From positions 1 through 64,000 of the forward strand of contig DDQB01000108.1 in NCBI GenBank assembly GCA_002342505.1: a stretch of 64,000 bases of DNA, in the 5' to 3' direction. The stretch is from Acidaminococcaceae bacterium UBA2453 (lineage in GTDB: Bacteria; Bacillota; Negativicutes; Acidaminococcales; Acidaminococcaceae). Shown here in pieces: positions 54,070 through 62,019 of this stretch (position 1 is the stretch's first letter; each line of letters opens with the position of its first letter). Below the pieces are notes generated by a model. The model was not told the origin of the DNA, made no database searches, and saw only the letters and a list, made by a program, of their open reading frames with translations. The translations under genes were made by a program, and so were the position numbers.

Positions 54070-55092
54070 TTACGACTTCTTTAATGCTTCGATCTCTTTT
54101 TTCAGTTCTTTCACAGTCTTCATCAACTCGCCAATCTTACGCAGTTTTGACTGCTGCCTTAGCCATTCTACATGAGACATGGACGGGAAGCCCGCCAAAA
54201 CCTGATTGTCGCCAATATTTCCAATCACGCCGCAGCGAGCTGCCATTACATTATTATTGCCAATGGTAATATGTCCCACAGTCGCCGCCTGTCCGCCAAA
54301 AGTATTATTGTTCCCAATAGTCACGCTGCCGGGTATCCCAACCATAGCTACAAACAGGTTGTTTTCCCCTACCACATCGTTGTGCCCCAGATGAACCAGG
54401 TTATCCAGTTTGGTACCATTGCCCACTACCGTGCTTCCCACCGTAGCCCGGTCAATACAGGAATTGCAGCCGACTTCCACATCATCCCCAAGAACTACAT
54501 TGCCTGTCTGCTGGACTTTGTTGTGTTTTCCGTTATTGGTAACAAAGCCAAACCCGTCGCCGCCGATAACGCAGCCGGACTGAAGGATATCCCGGTCGCC
54601 GATAACACAGTTTTCCCGGATAGTAGCATTGGGATAAATGATACAGTCAGCGCCAACTTTAACATGACGCCCAACATACGCATGAGAATAAATAACCGTG
54701 TTATCTCCGATCTCCGCTCCGGATTCCACAACAGCAAAAGGCTGCACTGCTACGTTGTTTCCAATCTTTGCGTCCGCTGCAATATAAGCCAGCGGACTGA
54801 TTACTCGGGCTACCTCTTCCTGTGGGCGGAACAGTTCCAACAGTTCCGCAAAAGCCTGCTTTGGATTGTCCACGCGGATCACGGGGCGGTCCAGCGTCCG
54901 GTCTCCAGGAGCCAGGATCATGGCGCCAGCCCGGCTCTTATGACAAAACTCAACATAGGGGGGAATGGCAAACGAAATATCCGAAGGGCCTGCTTCCACC
55001 AGGCCGTTTACTCCGGTAATGCGCATTGCCGGATCGTCATTCTCCAATGTACCATGCAAAAAAGCAGCCAGTTCCTGTAATGTTTTCTCCAT
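54070..55092 (-). CDS. lpxD: UDP-3-O-acylglucosamine N-acyltransferase
   Basis: A 340-aa trimeric beta-helix acyltransferase of lipid A synthesis. An N-terminal uridine-binding domain (1-100) is followed by hexapeptide repeats (about 105-300) and a helical tail. The catalytic His is in LVHLGHNDVVGENN (about 238-245). The C-terminal coiled coil reads ELMKTVKELKKEIEALKKS. ATG 55092 follows GAGGGA; the frame starts upstream at 55128. It follows the third OmpH paralogue after a terminator. Confidence 0.94.
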   Translation of the reverse strand: MEKTLQELAAFLHGTLENDDPAMRITGVNGLVEAGPSDISFAIPPYVEFCHKSRAGAMILAPGDRTLDRPVIRVDNPKQAFAELLELFRPQEEVARVISPLAYIAADAKIGNNVAVQPFAVVESGAEIGDNTVIYSHAYVGRHVKVGADCIIYPNATIRENCVIGDRDILQSGCVIGGDGFGFVTNNGKHNKVQQTGNVVLGDDVEVGCNSCIDRATVGSTVVGNGTKLDNLVHLGHNDVVGENNLFVAMVGIPGSVTIGNNNTFGGQAATVGHITIGNNNVMAARCGVIGNIGDNQVLAGFPSMSHVEWLRQQSKLRKIGELMKTVKELKKEIEALKKS

Positions 55093-55162
55093 CTTCCCAC
55101 ATCCCTCAGATTCAATATTTCTTATCAAAAAAGCAGCAGCCTCATCTGAAATCCTGTCACGT

Positions 55163-55191
55163 AAAAAACGGACGGACGAAGAATCCGCCCG
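55163..55191 (-). terminator. Terminator after the third OmpH paralogue
   Basis: Minus-strand CGGGCGGA and TCCGTCCG form an 8-bp stem with a 7-base loop followed by TTTTTTA. Confidence 0.85.
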
Positions 55192-55247
55192 CTATGGGTT
55201 GCTTACAGCATATTGCAGAACCGCCGGTCGTCCGGCAATTCGCTTCA

Positions 55248-55655
55248 TTATTTCATCTTTTTGATCACATCATCAGTCACGTCCACACCGCCGGAAGGAA
55301 CCGCATCTTTTACCAGTACGGCGCTGAGGTTCTTTTCCTTGGAAACCTCCGTTAATGCAGTATCCAGACTGGCTTTCAGTTTGGACTGCGCTTCCGACGA
55401 AGCAACCTGCATCTGAGCAGATTTATCCTTTGCAATCTTTTCCGCCTCTTCCTGACTCTTTCCCGCTGTTTCTTTTTCCAGCTGTTCCTGCAATTCTTTC
55501 GCTTTCTTCTGCAGGTCTTCCCGGATCGTTTTTACTGCCGGCGCTTCTGCTTCCACTTTTTTAATATCTACTACGCCGAAAGCGGCATTCCGGCCGCTGC
55601 ATCCAACCGCCAGCAATGCGCATGCGATCATCAGACAAGCTAATACTTTCTTCAT
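55248..55655 (-). CDS. OmpH/Skp-like periplasmic chaperone, lipoprotein form (135 aa)
   Basis: A 135-aa protein with a lipobox signal (AVGC, Cys about 19). A helical coiled-coil region rich in Lys/Glu/Gln (about 40-105) follows, and the C-terminal AVPSGGVDVTDDVIKKMK matches the OmpH-family end motif. Skp binds unfolded outer-membrane proteins in the periplasm. This is the smallest of three tandem paralogues; lipidation would anchor it to a membrane, unlike soluble Skp. Confidence 0.85.
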   Translation of the reverse strand: MKKVLACLMIACALLAVGCSGRNAAFGVVDIKKVEAEAPAVKTIREDLQKKAKELQEQLEKETAGKSQEEAEKIAKDKSAQMQVASSEAQSKLKASLDTALTEVSKEKNLSAVLVKDAVPSGGVDVTDDVIKKMK

Positions 55656-55684
55656 TATTGCAATCTTCCTTCCTGAATCTAATT

Positions 55685-56653
55685 TTATTTTTTGTCAGTT
55701 CCTGTATCAGGAACTTTTTTGGACAAAGCATTTGTAATTTTTTTACCTGCTGATAACTTTTTCAGTCCGGCAATTACATCGCCGGTAATGTCATCCGCCG
55801 ATACATTGGTACGATATTTATGAAATACTACTGTGTACCCGCGTTCACGGGCCAGCCTGGTAACGATGCTTTCCACATCTTTTTTTATAGATGTTTCCAA
55901 CACTTCAATATCCTGCTGCTGTTTATCCAGCTCTTCGTCTACGGTTCCCAGAATTCCCCTTAACGCTTCCGGCGCTTTCTGTAACACAGACGAATCTTTC
56001 TCCGCGTTCTTTTTCACTTCCGCCATCATCTGCTGCTGCAACTGACGGGCATACTCATCCAGTCTTTGCTGCATTGCTTTCACATGCGGTTCCATACGCT
56101 GATTCACCAGTGCGATCTTATGCTGCATCAGCCCCATCCGGTCACGGTCTCTTTCATTCTGCACAGCTTTCAACTGCGCCTCCAGGCGATTTCGTTCTTC
56201 CGGCATCATCCGGATCGTATCCAGCCTCAGCCGCAAATTGAAAATCTGCAGCCGATAATGTTCATTCAGCTTCTTTTCCTCTTCTGCCAGCTCTTTATCC
56301 ACCTGATCGGCATACTGATTACTCAGTTTTTTCAGCTGCTCCTGTTCCACAGCCTGCTTTTCCGCCATCTTTGTCATAAAATCTGCCGACAGGAAATTCT
56401 GTTTGCTGCGAAGCTTCAGTTGCTGTAGTTTTGCCAGGCCGCTCATCTTTGTCTTTCCGATGATTTCCTGTTCCCGACGTTTGTCCAGCAGCAATTGGAA
56501 CACGCTCTTTCGTTGCTCCAGTTCCGCATATTGGGAATGGGATTCTAACGCTTTATCCCAGTTTACAACAGCGATCCGACCTCCGTTTTTCATCTTGCCG
56601 CAGGCCGAAAGCAAAAGCGCGAGACACGTCAACGATATCAACAGCCGGCGCAT
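55685..56653 (-). CDS. OmpH/Skp-related coiled-coil lipoprotein (322 aa)
   Basis: A 322-aa protein with a lipobox signal (LSAC, Cys about 18). A long coiled coil (about 80-235, rich in Gln, Lys, Arg, Met) occupies most of the length, and the C-terminal part repeats the OmpH motif NVSADDITGDVIAGLKKL. It is much longer than classic Skp (about 160 aa). An N-terminal segment AVVNWDKALESHSQYAEL resembles the Skp start. It may span more of the periplasm or hold different clients. Confidence 0.8.
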   Translation of the reverse strand: MRRLLISLTCLALLLSACGKMKNGGRIAVVNWDKALESHSQYAELEQRKSVFQLLLDKRREQEIIGKTKMSGLAKLQQLKLRSKQNFLSADFMTKMAEKQAVEQEQLKKLSNQYADQVDKELAEEEKKLNEHYRLQIFNLRLRLDTIRMMPEERNRLEAQLKAVQNERDRDRMGLMQHKIALVNQRMEPHVKAMQQRLDEYARQLQQQMMAEVKKNAEKDSSVLQKAPEALRGILGTVDEELDKQQQDIEVLETSIKKDVESIVTRLARERGYTVVFHKYRTNVSADDITGDVIAGLKKLSAGKKITNALSKKVPDTGTDKK

Positions 56654-56676
56654 AGCATTTCCTCCTTCAGCAATGG

Positions 56677-56705
56677 AAAATGAGGCTCCGCAGGAGCCTC
56701 ATTTT
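56677..56705. terminator. Symmetrical hairpin between OmpH paralogues 1 and 2
   Basis: AAAATGAGGCTCC and GGAGCCTCATTTT form a perfect 13-bp stem with loop GCA. T-rich ends occur on both strands. On the minus strand it lies just after the first OmpH stop. Confidence 0.85.
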
Positions 56706-56713
56706 ATGCGAAA

Positions 56714-57220
56714 TTACTTTTTAGCAGCATTCTTAGCGGCAGTCTGCAACGCTTTTGCTACTTCATCGGTAATATCCGTTCCGCCGTAAACAACGGTGGA
56801 TTTATCGACAACAACTTTCAGGCCCTTTTTATCCGCAATTTTTTTAATCGTAGCATTGATTTCTTCCAGCAACGGATCCATCAGTTCTTTTTCTTTATTA
56901 CCCAGATGTTCCTGCAGTTGTTTGTAGTAACGCTCCTTCTCTTCATCGTTCATGTTGGCACTTTTACTGTCAAAATCCCGACGGGTATCCGCGATTGCCT
57001 TCTGCATATCTTCCCGGACCCCTTCCAGGCGGGGCGACTGGGAAACCAGCACCTGATAGTTTACCACGCCGATAGCCGATTCGCTGGATGCCGCAGAAGC
57101 CACGCCGCTTCCGAAACCACCCGCGCTCATAGCCAGCGTGAAGCAGCCGATGACAAAAATAGCCGCTACAATCAGGGAAATTGTTTTGACATTTTTCGGG
57201 TTACGCAATTTTTCCATCAT
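56714..57220 (-). CDS. OmpH/Skp-like periplasmic chaperone (168 aa)
   Basis: A 168-aa classic-length OmpH protein with an N-terminal hydrophobic segment (about 14-34) acting as signal or anchor. SAIGVVNYQVLVSQSPRLEGVREDM opens the chaperone body, with a coiled coil (about 75-125) and the C-terminal VVYGGTDITDEVAKALQ end. It lies nearest to bamA, the usual skp place. Lipoprotein paralogues 2 and 3 follow. Confidence 0.88.
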   Translation of the reverse strand: MMEKLRNPKNVKTISLIVAAIFVIGCFTLAMSAGGFGSGVASAASSESAIGVVNYQVLVSQSPRLEGVREDMQKAIADTRRDFDSKSANMNDEEKERYYKQLQEHLGNKEKELMDPLLEEINATIKKIADKKGLKVVVDKSTVVYGGTDITDEVAKALQTAAKNAAKK

Positions 57221-57309
57221 AATAGAAATTACCTGCCTTCTTTAATTAATAATTTGCTAAGTTATTATACCAGTCTGCACCGGCATTTTCAATATTATAT
57301 TACATAATT

Positions 57310-58590
57310 TCACAGATTTCCCACAATACGGAAATAAGATTTGTTGGTAGAGTAAACATACTCCCCGCTCAGGAATTCATGAATCCGGTATCGGACAGCA
57401 TATTCATTTTCCTTTTTATCGCCAAAATGCTCATATCGCAGGCGCCACTTTGGCGTAATGTCATATTCCGCCCGAATGACATGAGCATCGGCCGGAACCC
57501 GGAACATATAGGACATCGTCGCCTTTCCGTAATGGAACGCGTACCCCGCGTTGAAATCCCATCGCACATCTTTCAGGTCTACCCCGACCTCGCCGAAAAT
57601 CTCATCCCGGCGTGAAATAAACTTGCCAAGATGCGCACGTCCGGAAAGATTATGATCCTTGCGCCCGATATCCCCATAGCCTTCGAACCAGATCTTATAC
57701 TCATGGGATTCCAGCGAAATATCCAGCTGTGTTTCCGGTCCCGGATGGATCAGAACCTGCGGCGTCAGATGATGGCGCCGCACCTGTATCTCATCTGATA
57801 ATTCCTGCAGGATTTTTTTAGACAGCGTTTCCTTATTCATTTCTACATAAGAAACAGGCAGTCCCTGCAGAGATTTTGCCTTGTCCGCATATTTATATTT
57901 CAGTTTCATCAAAAGGATGTTGGGAATAGACCGGGAAACCATGCTGTACTGCACATCCCGCACCAGTTCTCCCACCGGATAGATGACTACCTGCACGACC
58001 GCATTCCCGTTCTGGGTGGTCAGGTCCACGGCGGCCCTGAAATCAGGCAGCGCTTCTTCCACACTGCCTTTCACCTGTCCCCGCAGAACGCTTCCAGCCC
58101 AGTCGGCAGCATCAAGCGACGCCCCCTGCAATGTTTTCTGAAGCTGCTCTTTCAATGCAGGAACTTTTTCCTGCAACACCTCCGCGGCAAACGGACTGAT
58201 TCCGGAAAACTGCAGATCCACATCCACCTTTTGCACTGTCTGCGCCCAAGGAGCCACAGAAAAAACAAGCTTCACCGTCATGCCTTCCCTTCCATCAGAT
58301 GTGGAAAGCCGGACCTGATTGGTCTGGTAACCGGTAATGACGCGGTCCGATATTTCTGCCAGCAGTCGTTCATACCCTGCCGCATCCGCAGCAATAAAAT
58401 CCGAATCCCTGCCATTAAAGAGCTGGGCGGCTACTACCTGCATGCTGTCTTCCATTTTCTGAAGCAGGACCGGGCTTGTAGTTCCCGCCTCATCTTTAAT
58501 CTGCACATCCACTTTTGTAACAGGAGCCGCAAGGACATTTCCCGTCCAAAGCAGACACCCCATTAACAAAGCGACTTTTCGTTTCATCAC
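57310..58590 (-). CDS. Secreted protein with probable C-terminal beta-strands beside bamA
   Basis: A 426-aa protein with a signal peptide (1-21, ending VLA). The N-terminal two-thirds is alternating strands and helices with no recognised family. The last part (about 285-426) has amphipathic strands with aromatic residues (YKIWFEGYGDIGRKD, FISRRDEIFGEVGVDLK, FNAGYAFHYGKATMSYMFRV, WRLRYEHFG, YFRIVGNL), as in outer-membrane beta-barrels. It starts 2 bases before the bamA stop, so it is likely translated with bamA. Outer-membrane location is inferred. Confidence 0.65.
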   Translation of the reverse strand: MMKRKVALLMGCLLWTGNVLAAPVTKVDVQIKDEAGTTSPVLLQKMEDSMQVVAAQLFNGRDSDFIAADAAGYERLLAEISDRVITGYQTNQVRLSTSDGREGMTVKLVFSVAPWAQTVQKVDVDLQFSGISPFAAEVLQEKVPALKEQLQKTLQGASLDAADWAGSVLRGQVKGSVEEALPDFRAAVDLTTQNGNAVVQVVIYPVGELVRDVQYSMVSRSIPNILLMKLKYKYADKAKSLQGLPVSYVEMNKETLSKKILQELSDEIQVRRHHLTPQVLIHPGPETQLDISLESHEYKIWFEGYGDIGRKDHNLSGRAHLGKFISRRDEIFGEVGVDLKDVRWDFNAGYAFHYGKATMSYMFRVPADAHVIRAEYDITPKWRLRYEHFGDKKENEYAVRYRIHEFLSGEYVYSTNKSYFRIVGNL

Positions 58591-58592
58591 TA

Positions 58593-60551
58593 TCAGAACT
58601 GTCCGCCAAAGCTGAAGTGGAACCGGCTCCGCTGCTTTCCTTTACCCCAGTCAAGCTTAATAGGTCCTAACGGGGAATTGATACGCAGGCCAATACCGTA
58701 ACCAGACTGCATCAGATCAAGGTCAAAATTCCGCTGATCCCGTTTATCCCATGCATAACCAATGTCATAGAATACAACGCCCTGTACCTTATTGCGGATA
58801 GGGAAACGATATTCCGCAGTACCGCGAAGCATGCTGTTACCTTTGAACTGATCGTCCCGGTACCCGCGGAGCGTATCCGCGCCGCCAACGGCAAACCGCT
58901 GGGACAGCGGCATATCGCCCCAGGCATAACCGGCAGCCAGATCAAAAGCCAGCACCCTGTTTCTCTGCATCGGGATGTAGTAGCGGTAATTCACACTGAG
59001 TTTTTCAAATTTAAAATCACCGCCCAGTCCGGCCCATTCAAAGGTCCAGGAATTTCGTTTACCGGCATGGGGATCAAACACATTGTCCCGGGAATCATAG
59101 ACCCGGGAATAGGTAATGCTGTTGGTGGAACCGAAGTTTTCTTTTCGGCGTTCCCGATAATCAGGGTTTATGTTTTTCACGATACTCTTAGTTACATCAT
59201 AATTCGGTTCATAGTACTGCGGCTCGTGTCCGGAAATTTTTTCCACATACTTATCGTCGCGGTGCTTCAATGTTACATAATGCCGTACAAACTCTCCCTG
59301 GGGCCGGCCTAATGTGATCTCCTGCCCTCTGCGTTTCTTGTCGTACCGGGCAATTTCATCGCCGTTACGGTCATAGTCCGCATATTCGTTGGTAAGGTCG
59401 TACAAAGTGATTCCCAACGAAGTTTCTTTTTTATCCAGCCAGGGTTTCCGGTACTGTAATTCATAGTTCCGGTTATCCTCGCCGCCAAATTCCCAGCGGA
59501 GCAAAATGCTGTCGCCGGTCCCGCGAAGGTTTTTATCCCCGACAGAGACCATGCCGATAAAACCGTCTGCATCGCTGTAGCCGGCGCCGATGCCAAAGGT
59601 ACCCGTATTCATCTCTTTGACCGTGATCTCCATTTCCACCGCATTGGGTTCACGTCCGGGGTTCAGTTTCATATTGACGTCTTCGAAAAATCCCAGGTTC
59701 TGTATACGCTGTAAAGAACGACGGGCCAGGTTGGAATTAAAAGGTTCTCCCTTCTTCAGGCGAATCTCACGCAGGATAACTTTATCCTTCGTCTTCACAT
59801 TTCCTTTCACTTTAAAGTCTTCAACGATGCCCTCATTGAATTTTACATACAATATACCGCTGGGAGCAAGGTAAACATCCGTGATCCGGGCCAGGATATA
59901 CCCATCCCTTCTGTACTGTTCTTCCACATACTGCAATTTACGCGTAGCTTCCCGGATATTCACCATCTTGCCCTTGCGCAGGTTTACAATACCCCGGATC
60001 TTATCCGTAGATATCTTTGTATTACCGGTTACATCCAGATGGTCAAAAATCGGATTTTCTGTCACATGATACGTCACCTGCACGCCTTCCGGCACAGTCT
60101 GGAATGTGGGATACAAATCGGAAAACCAGCCCATGGCATAAATGGACTGCAGATCTCTTGTGATACCGGCTTCCGTCAGGGGAAGCCCCGGTTTGCTGGT
60201 TACCGCTTTCAGGATATCCGCTTCCGGAATTTCCTGATTTCCGGCTATACTGACTTTCGTAAGCGTTTTATTTAAGTAAGGCGCTAAGGCTTCCTGTTCT
60301 TCTGGAGACACCCGAAGATCACGGGCCGGCGTAGGCGTGCTTCTGGGAGGCAGATTCAGACGGTTCGGCGTCTGCCCCACATTGCTCTGCGGCTGGGGCG
60401 GTTTTTGATCCTGCTCCTTTTGGGTAACCGTTTTGCGCCTCATTCCAACCTGCTGCGACATGGTCGGAGTCGTTTCCGCAAATACAGGACTAACAGCAAC
60501 CATAGCTGTCATAAGACCCATCACAATCTGCTTTGTTAAAGCATGTTCCAT
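58593..60551 (-). CDS. bamA: Outer-membrane protein assembly factor BamA
   Basis: A 652-aa Omp85 protein inserting beta-barrels into the outer membrane. Signal peptide ends VFAE (about 26). A Pro/Gln-rich linker (about 27-75) precedes three POTRA domains (about 80-310; LTKVSIAGNQEI, FDHLDVTGNTKI, EDFKVKGNVKTKDKV), fewer than the five of E. coli BamA. The barrel starts GTFGIGAGYSDADG and ends IKLDWGKGKQRSRFHFSFGGQF with a terminal Phe. VGGADTLRGYRDDQFKG carries the VRGY/lid-lock motif. ATG 60551 lies 12 bases from AGGGAGG; the frame starts earlier at 60620. Confidence 0.94.
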   Translation of the reverse strand: MEHALTKQIVMGLMTAMVAVSPVFAETTPTMSQQVGMRRKTVTQKEQDQKPPQPQSNVGQTPNRLNLPPRSTPTPARDLRVSPEEQEALAPYLNKTLTKVSIAGNQEIPEADILKAVTSKPGLPLTEAGITRDLQSIYAMGWFSDLYPTFQTVPEGVQVTYHVTENPIFDHLDVTGNTKISTDKIRGIVNLRKGKMVNIREATRKLQYVEEQYRRDGYILARITDVYLAPSGILYVKFNEGIVEDFKVKGNVKTKDKVILREIRLKKGEPFNSNLARRSLQRIQNLGFFEDVNMKLNPGREPNAVEMEITVKEMNTGTFGIGAGYSDADGFIGMVSVGDKNLRGTGDSILLRWEFGGEDNRNYELQYRKPWLDKKETSLGITLYDLTNEYADYDRNGDEIARYDKKRRGQEITLGRPQGEFVRHYVTLKHRDDKYVEKISGHEPQYYEPNYDVTKSIVKNINPDYRERRKENFGSTNSITYSRVYDSRDNVFDPHAGKRNSWTFEWAGLGGDFKFEKLSVNYRYYIPMQRNRVLAFDLAAGYAWGDMPLSQRFAVGGADTLRGYRDDQFKGNSMLRGTAEYRFPIRNKVQGVVFYDIGYAWDKRDQRNFDLDLMQSGYGIGLRINSPLGPIKLDWGKGKQRSRFHFSFGGQF

Positions 60552-60657
60552 AATATTAACAAACCTCCCTGATAGATGGTAGTTCAGACCATACATGACT
60601 AGTTTAAAAATTATATACACGCCTTACGGCAAGGTAACTTGACAATATAACAAAAAC

Positions 60658-61203
60658 TTATCTAATATTCCCCAGCTCCTGTTTACCGGAACGGATCAGC
60701 TGGCGCATCTGTCTGGAAGACAGCTGTACACGGCCGCCTCCTGTTTGCCGATATCCGACACCGGATGAAGGAACAGCTTTCTGCATTACAGGTTCCTGTT
60801 GAACCATCTTTTCGTGTTTTGCAGCCATACCGGATTTTTTGACAGACGGTTCTATAGCAGCTGCACGCGCCGGTTCCCGGATCTCCACCGCTTTGGGTTC
60901 CGCAGTCTCCGGCATAGCCTGCAAGCTGGCAGCGTTCGTCGTTTTCCCTCCATATGCAGAAGCCCACCACCAGCCTAACCCGCCGGCGGCCAGTACCAGA
61001 ACCGCAAGACACAAGGCCAGAGCATGCCTTGTCCATGAAATCCATCCTGTCCGCTTCTGCCGCAGGTTTTCCAGTTCAGCTTCCGCCAGCATCAGATCCA
61101 GTTCGCCACGGACATCCTGATTGCTGCGGAAACTTCGTTCCGCATTATCCAGGCTGGCACGCACATTCCGGATGCGATTGCAGACAGACCGGCTCTGAGT
61201 CAT
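60658..61203 (-). CDS. Single-pass membrane protein of unknown function between the sigma factor and bamA
   Basis: A 181-aa protein of unknown family. The first 60 residues are cytoplasmic and helical, then one membrane segment (about 63-83, LALCLAVLVLAAGGLGWWWA), then a low-complexity Ala/Pro/Lys-rich outer region ending SGVGYRQTGGGRVQLSSRQMRQLIRSGKQELGNIR. The topology would suit an anti-sigma or envelope-tether role, but no zinc anti-sigma motif is seen. ATG 61203 follows GGAGGTG. It has its own promoter at 61230-61258. Confidence 0.6.
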   Translation of the reverse strand: MTQSRSVCNRIRNVRASLDNAERSFRSNQDVRGELDLMLAEAELENLRQKRTGWISWTRHALALCLAVLVLAAGGLGWWWASAYGGKTTNAASLQAMPETAEPKAVEIREPARAAAIEPSVKKSGMAAKHEKMVQQEPVMQKAVPSSGVGYRQTGGGRVQLSSRQMRQLIRSGKQELGNIR

Positions 61204-61229
61204 AGAGTGCACCTCCAAACTTATCTATG

Positions 61230-61258
61230 ATTATATATAATCTGATGCAACTTGGCAA
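61230..61258 (-). promoter_or_regulatory. Promoter upstream of the membrane protein-bamA run
   Basis: Minus-strand TTGCCA (61253-61258), 17-base spacer, TATAAT (61230-61235), about 30 bases before the start. Confidence 0.8.
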
Positions 61259-61371
61259 ATCTTCTTTACAAAAAACTTCAAAAAATGCCATTTTCCTCAT
61301 ATTATTTTTCGTTTTCTTTCATTTTCAACTGAAATTTACTGATTATCAAAAAATTTCATAATCCGGCGATC

Positions 61372-62004
61372 CTATTTCCGGAACTCGCTCATAAACCGGG
61401 ACAACATTCCACGAATTCTCCGAACCCCCTGTTTTTCCAGGCGATATACATGATTGGTCGTTACATGGATATCCGCTGCCAAATCGGAAGGAGTTTTATT
61501 CTCCAGAAAAATTCCCTGCAGCACCTGTTTTTCTTTCTGGGGCAGCCGTTCCACCGCGCCTAACAGTCGCTCCGCTACCGCGCGGCGTTCCGCCACTTCT
61601 TCCGGCAGCAGCTGAAGAGACGGAACAGCATCCTGTAAAGTCCACCCGTCTGCCATTTCTTTGTCCAGAGATATGTCGGCATGTGCAAATTCTCTTTTCA
61701 GAAAATCGCACATCTTTCCCCGGATACGGTGCAGGGCAAACAGGCTGAAGGCAACACCTCTCGTATAATCGTAATTTTCCGCAGCCTCCAGCAGCCCGAC
61801 CGTTCCTTCCTGGATCAACTCCATGGTCACGTCTTCCGGCAAACGAAACTGGACTGCAGTCTTAAAAACCAGCGGCTGATAGGCGCCGATTAGTTTTTGA
61901 TGAGCTGTTTCATTACCTCCCGCTTCCTGTTCCCAGAGTTTCCTTTCTTCCTCCGGGGAAAGCATCTTTATCTTTTTCAGTTCTTCCAAATACTGTCGCA
62001 GCAT
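61372..62004 (-). CDS. Sigma-70 family RNA polymerase sigma factor
   Basis: A 210-aa alternative sigma factor. Region 1.2/2.1 begins LRQYLEELKKIKMLSPEEERKLWEQ; region 2 holds LIQEGTVGLLEAAENYDYTRGVAFSLFALHRIRGKMCDFLK (about 63-104); region 4 is in LPQKEKQVLQGIFLENKTPSDLAADIHVTTNHVYRLEKQGVRRIR. Region 3 is very short, as in small group-3 factors. Its regulon is unknown. It lies between tamB and the membrane protein gene, 15 bases from tamB, an unusual place for a sigma factor. Confidence 0.88.
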   Translation of the reverse strand: MLRQYLEELKKIKMLSPEEERKLWEQEAGGNETAHQKLIGAYQPLVFKTAVQFRLPEDVTMELIQEGTVGLLEAAENYDYTRGVAFSLFALHRIRGKMCDFLKREFAHADISLDKEMADGWTLQDAVPSLQLLPEEVAERRAVAERLLGAVERLPQKEKQVLQGIFLENKTPSDLAADIHVTTNHVYRLEKQGVRRIRGMLSRFMSEFRK

Positions 62005-62019
62005 AACGCTTCCTCCGAC

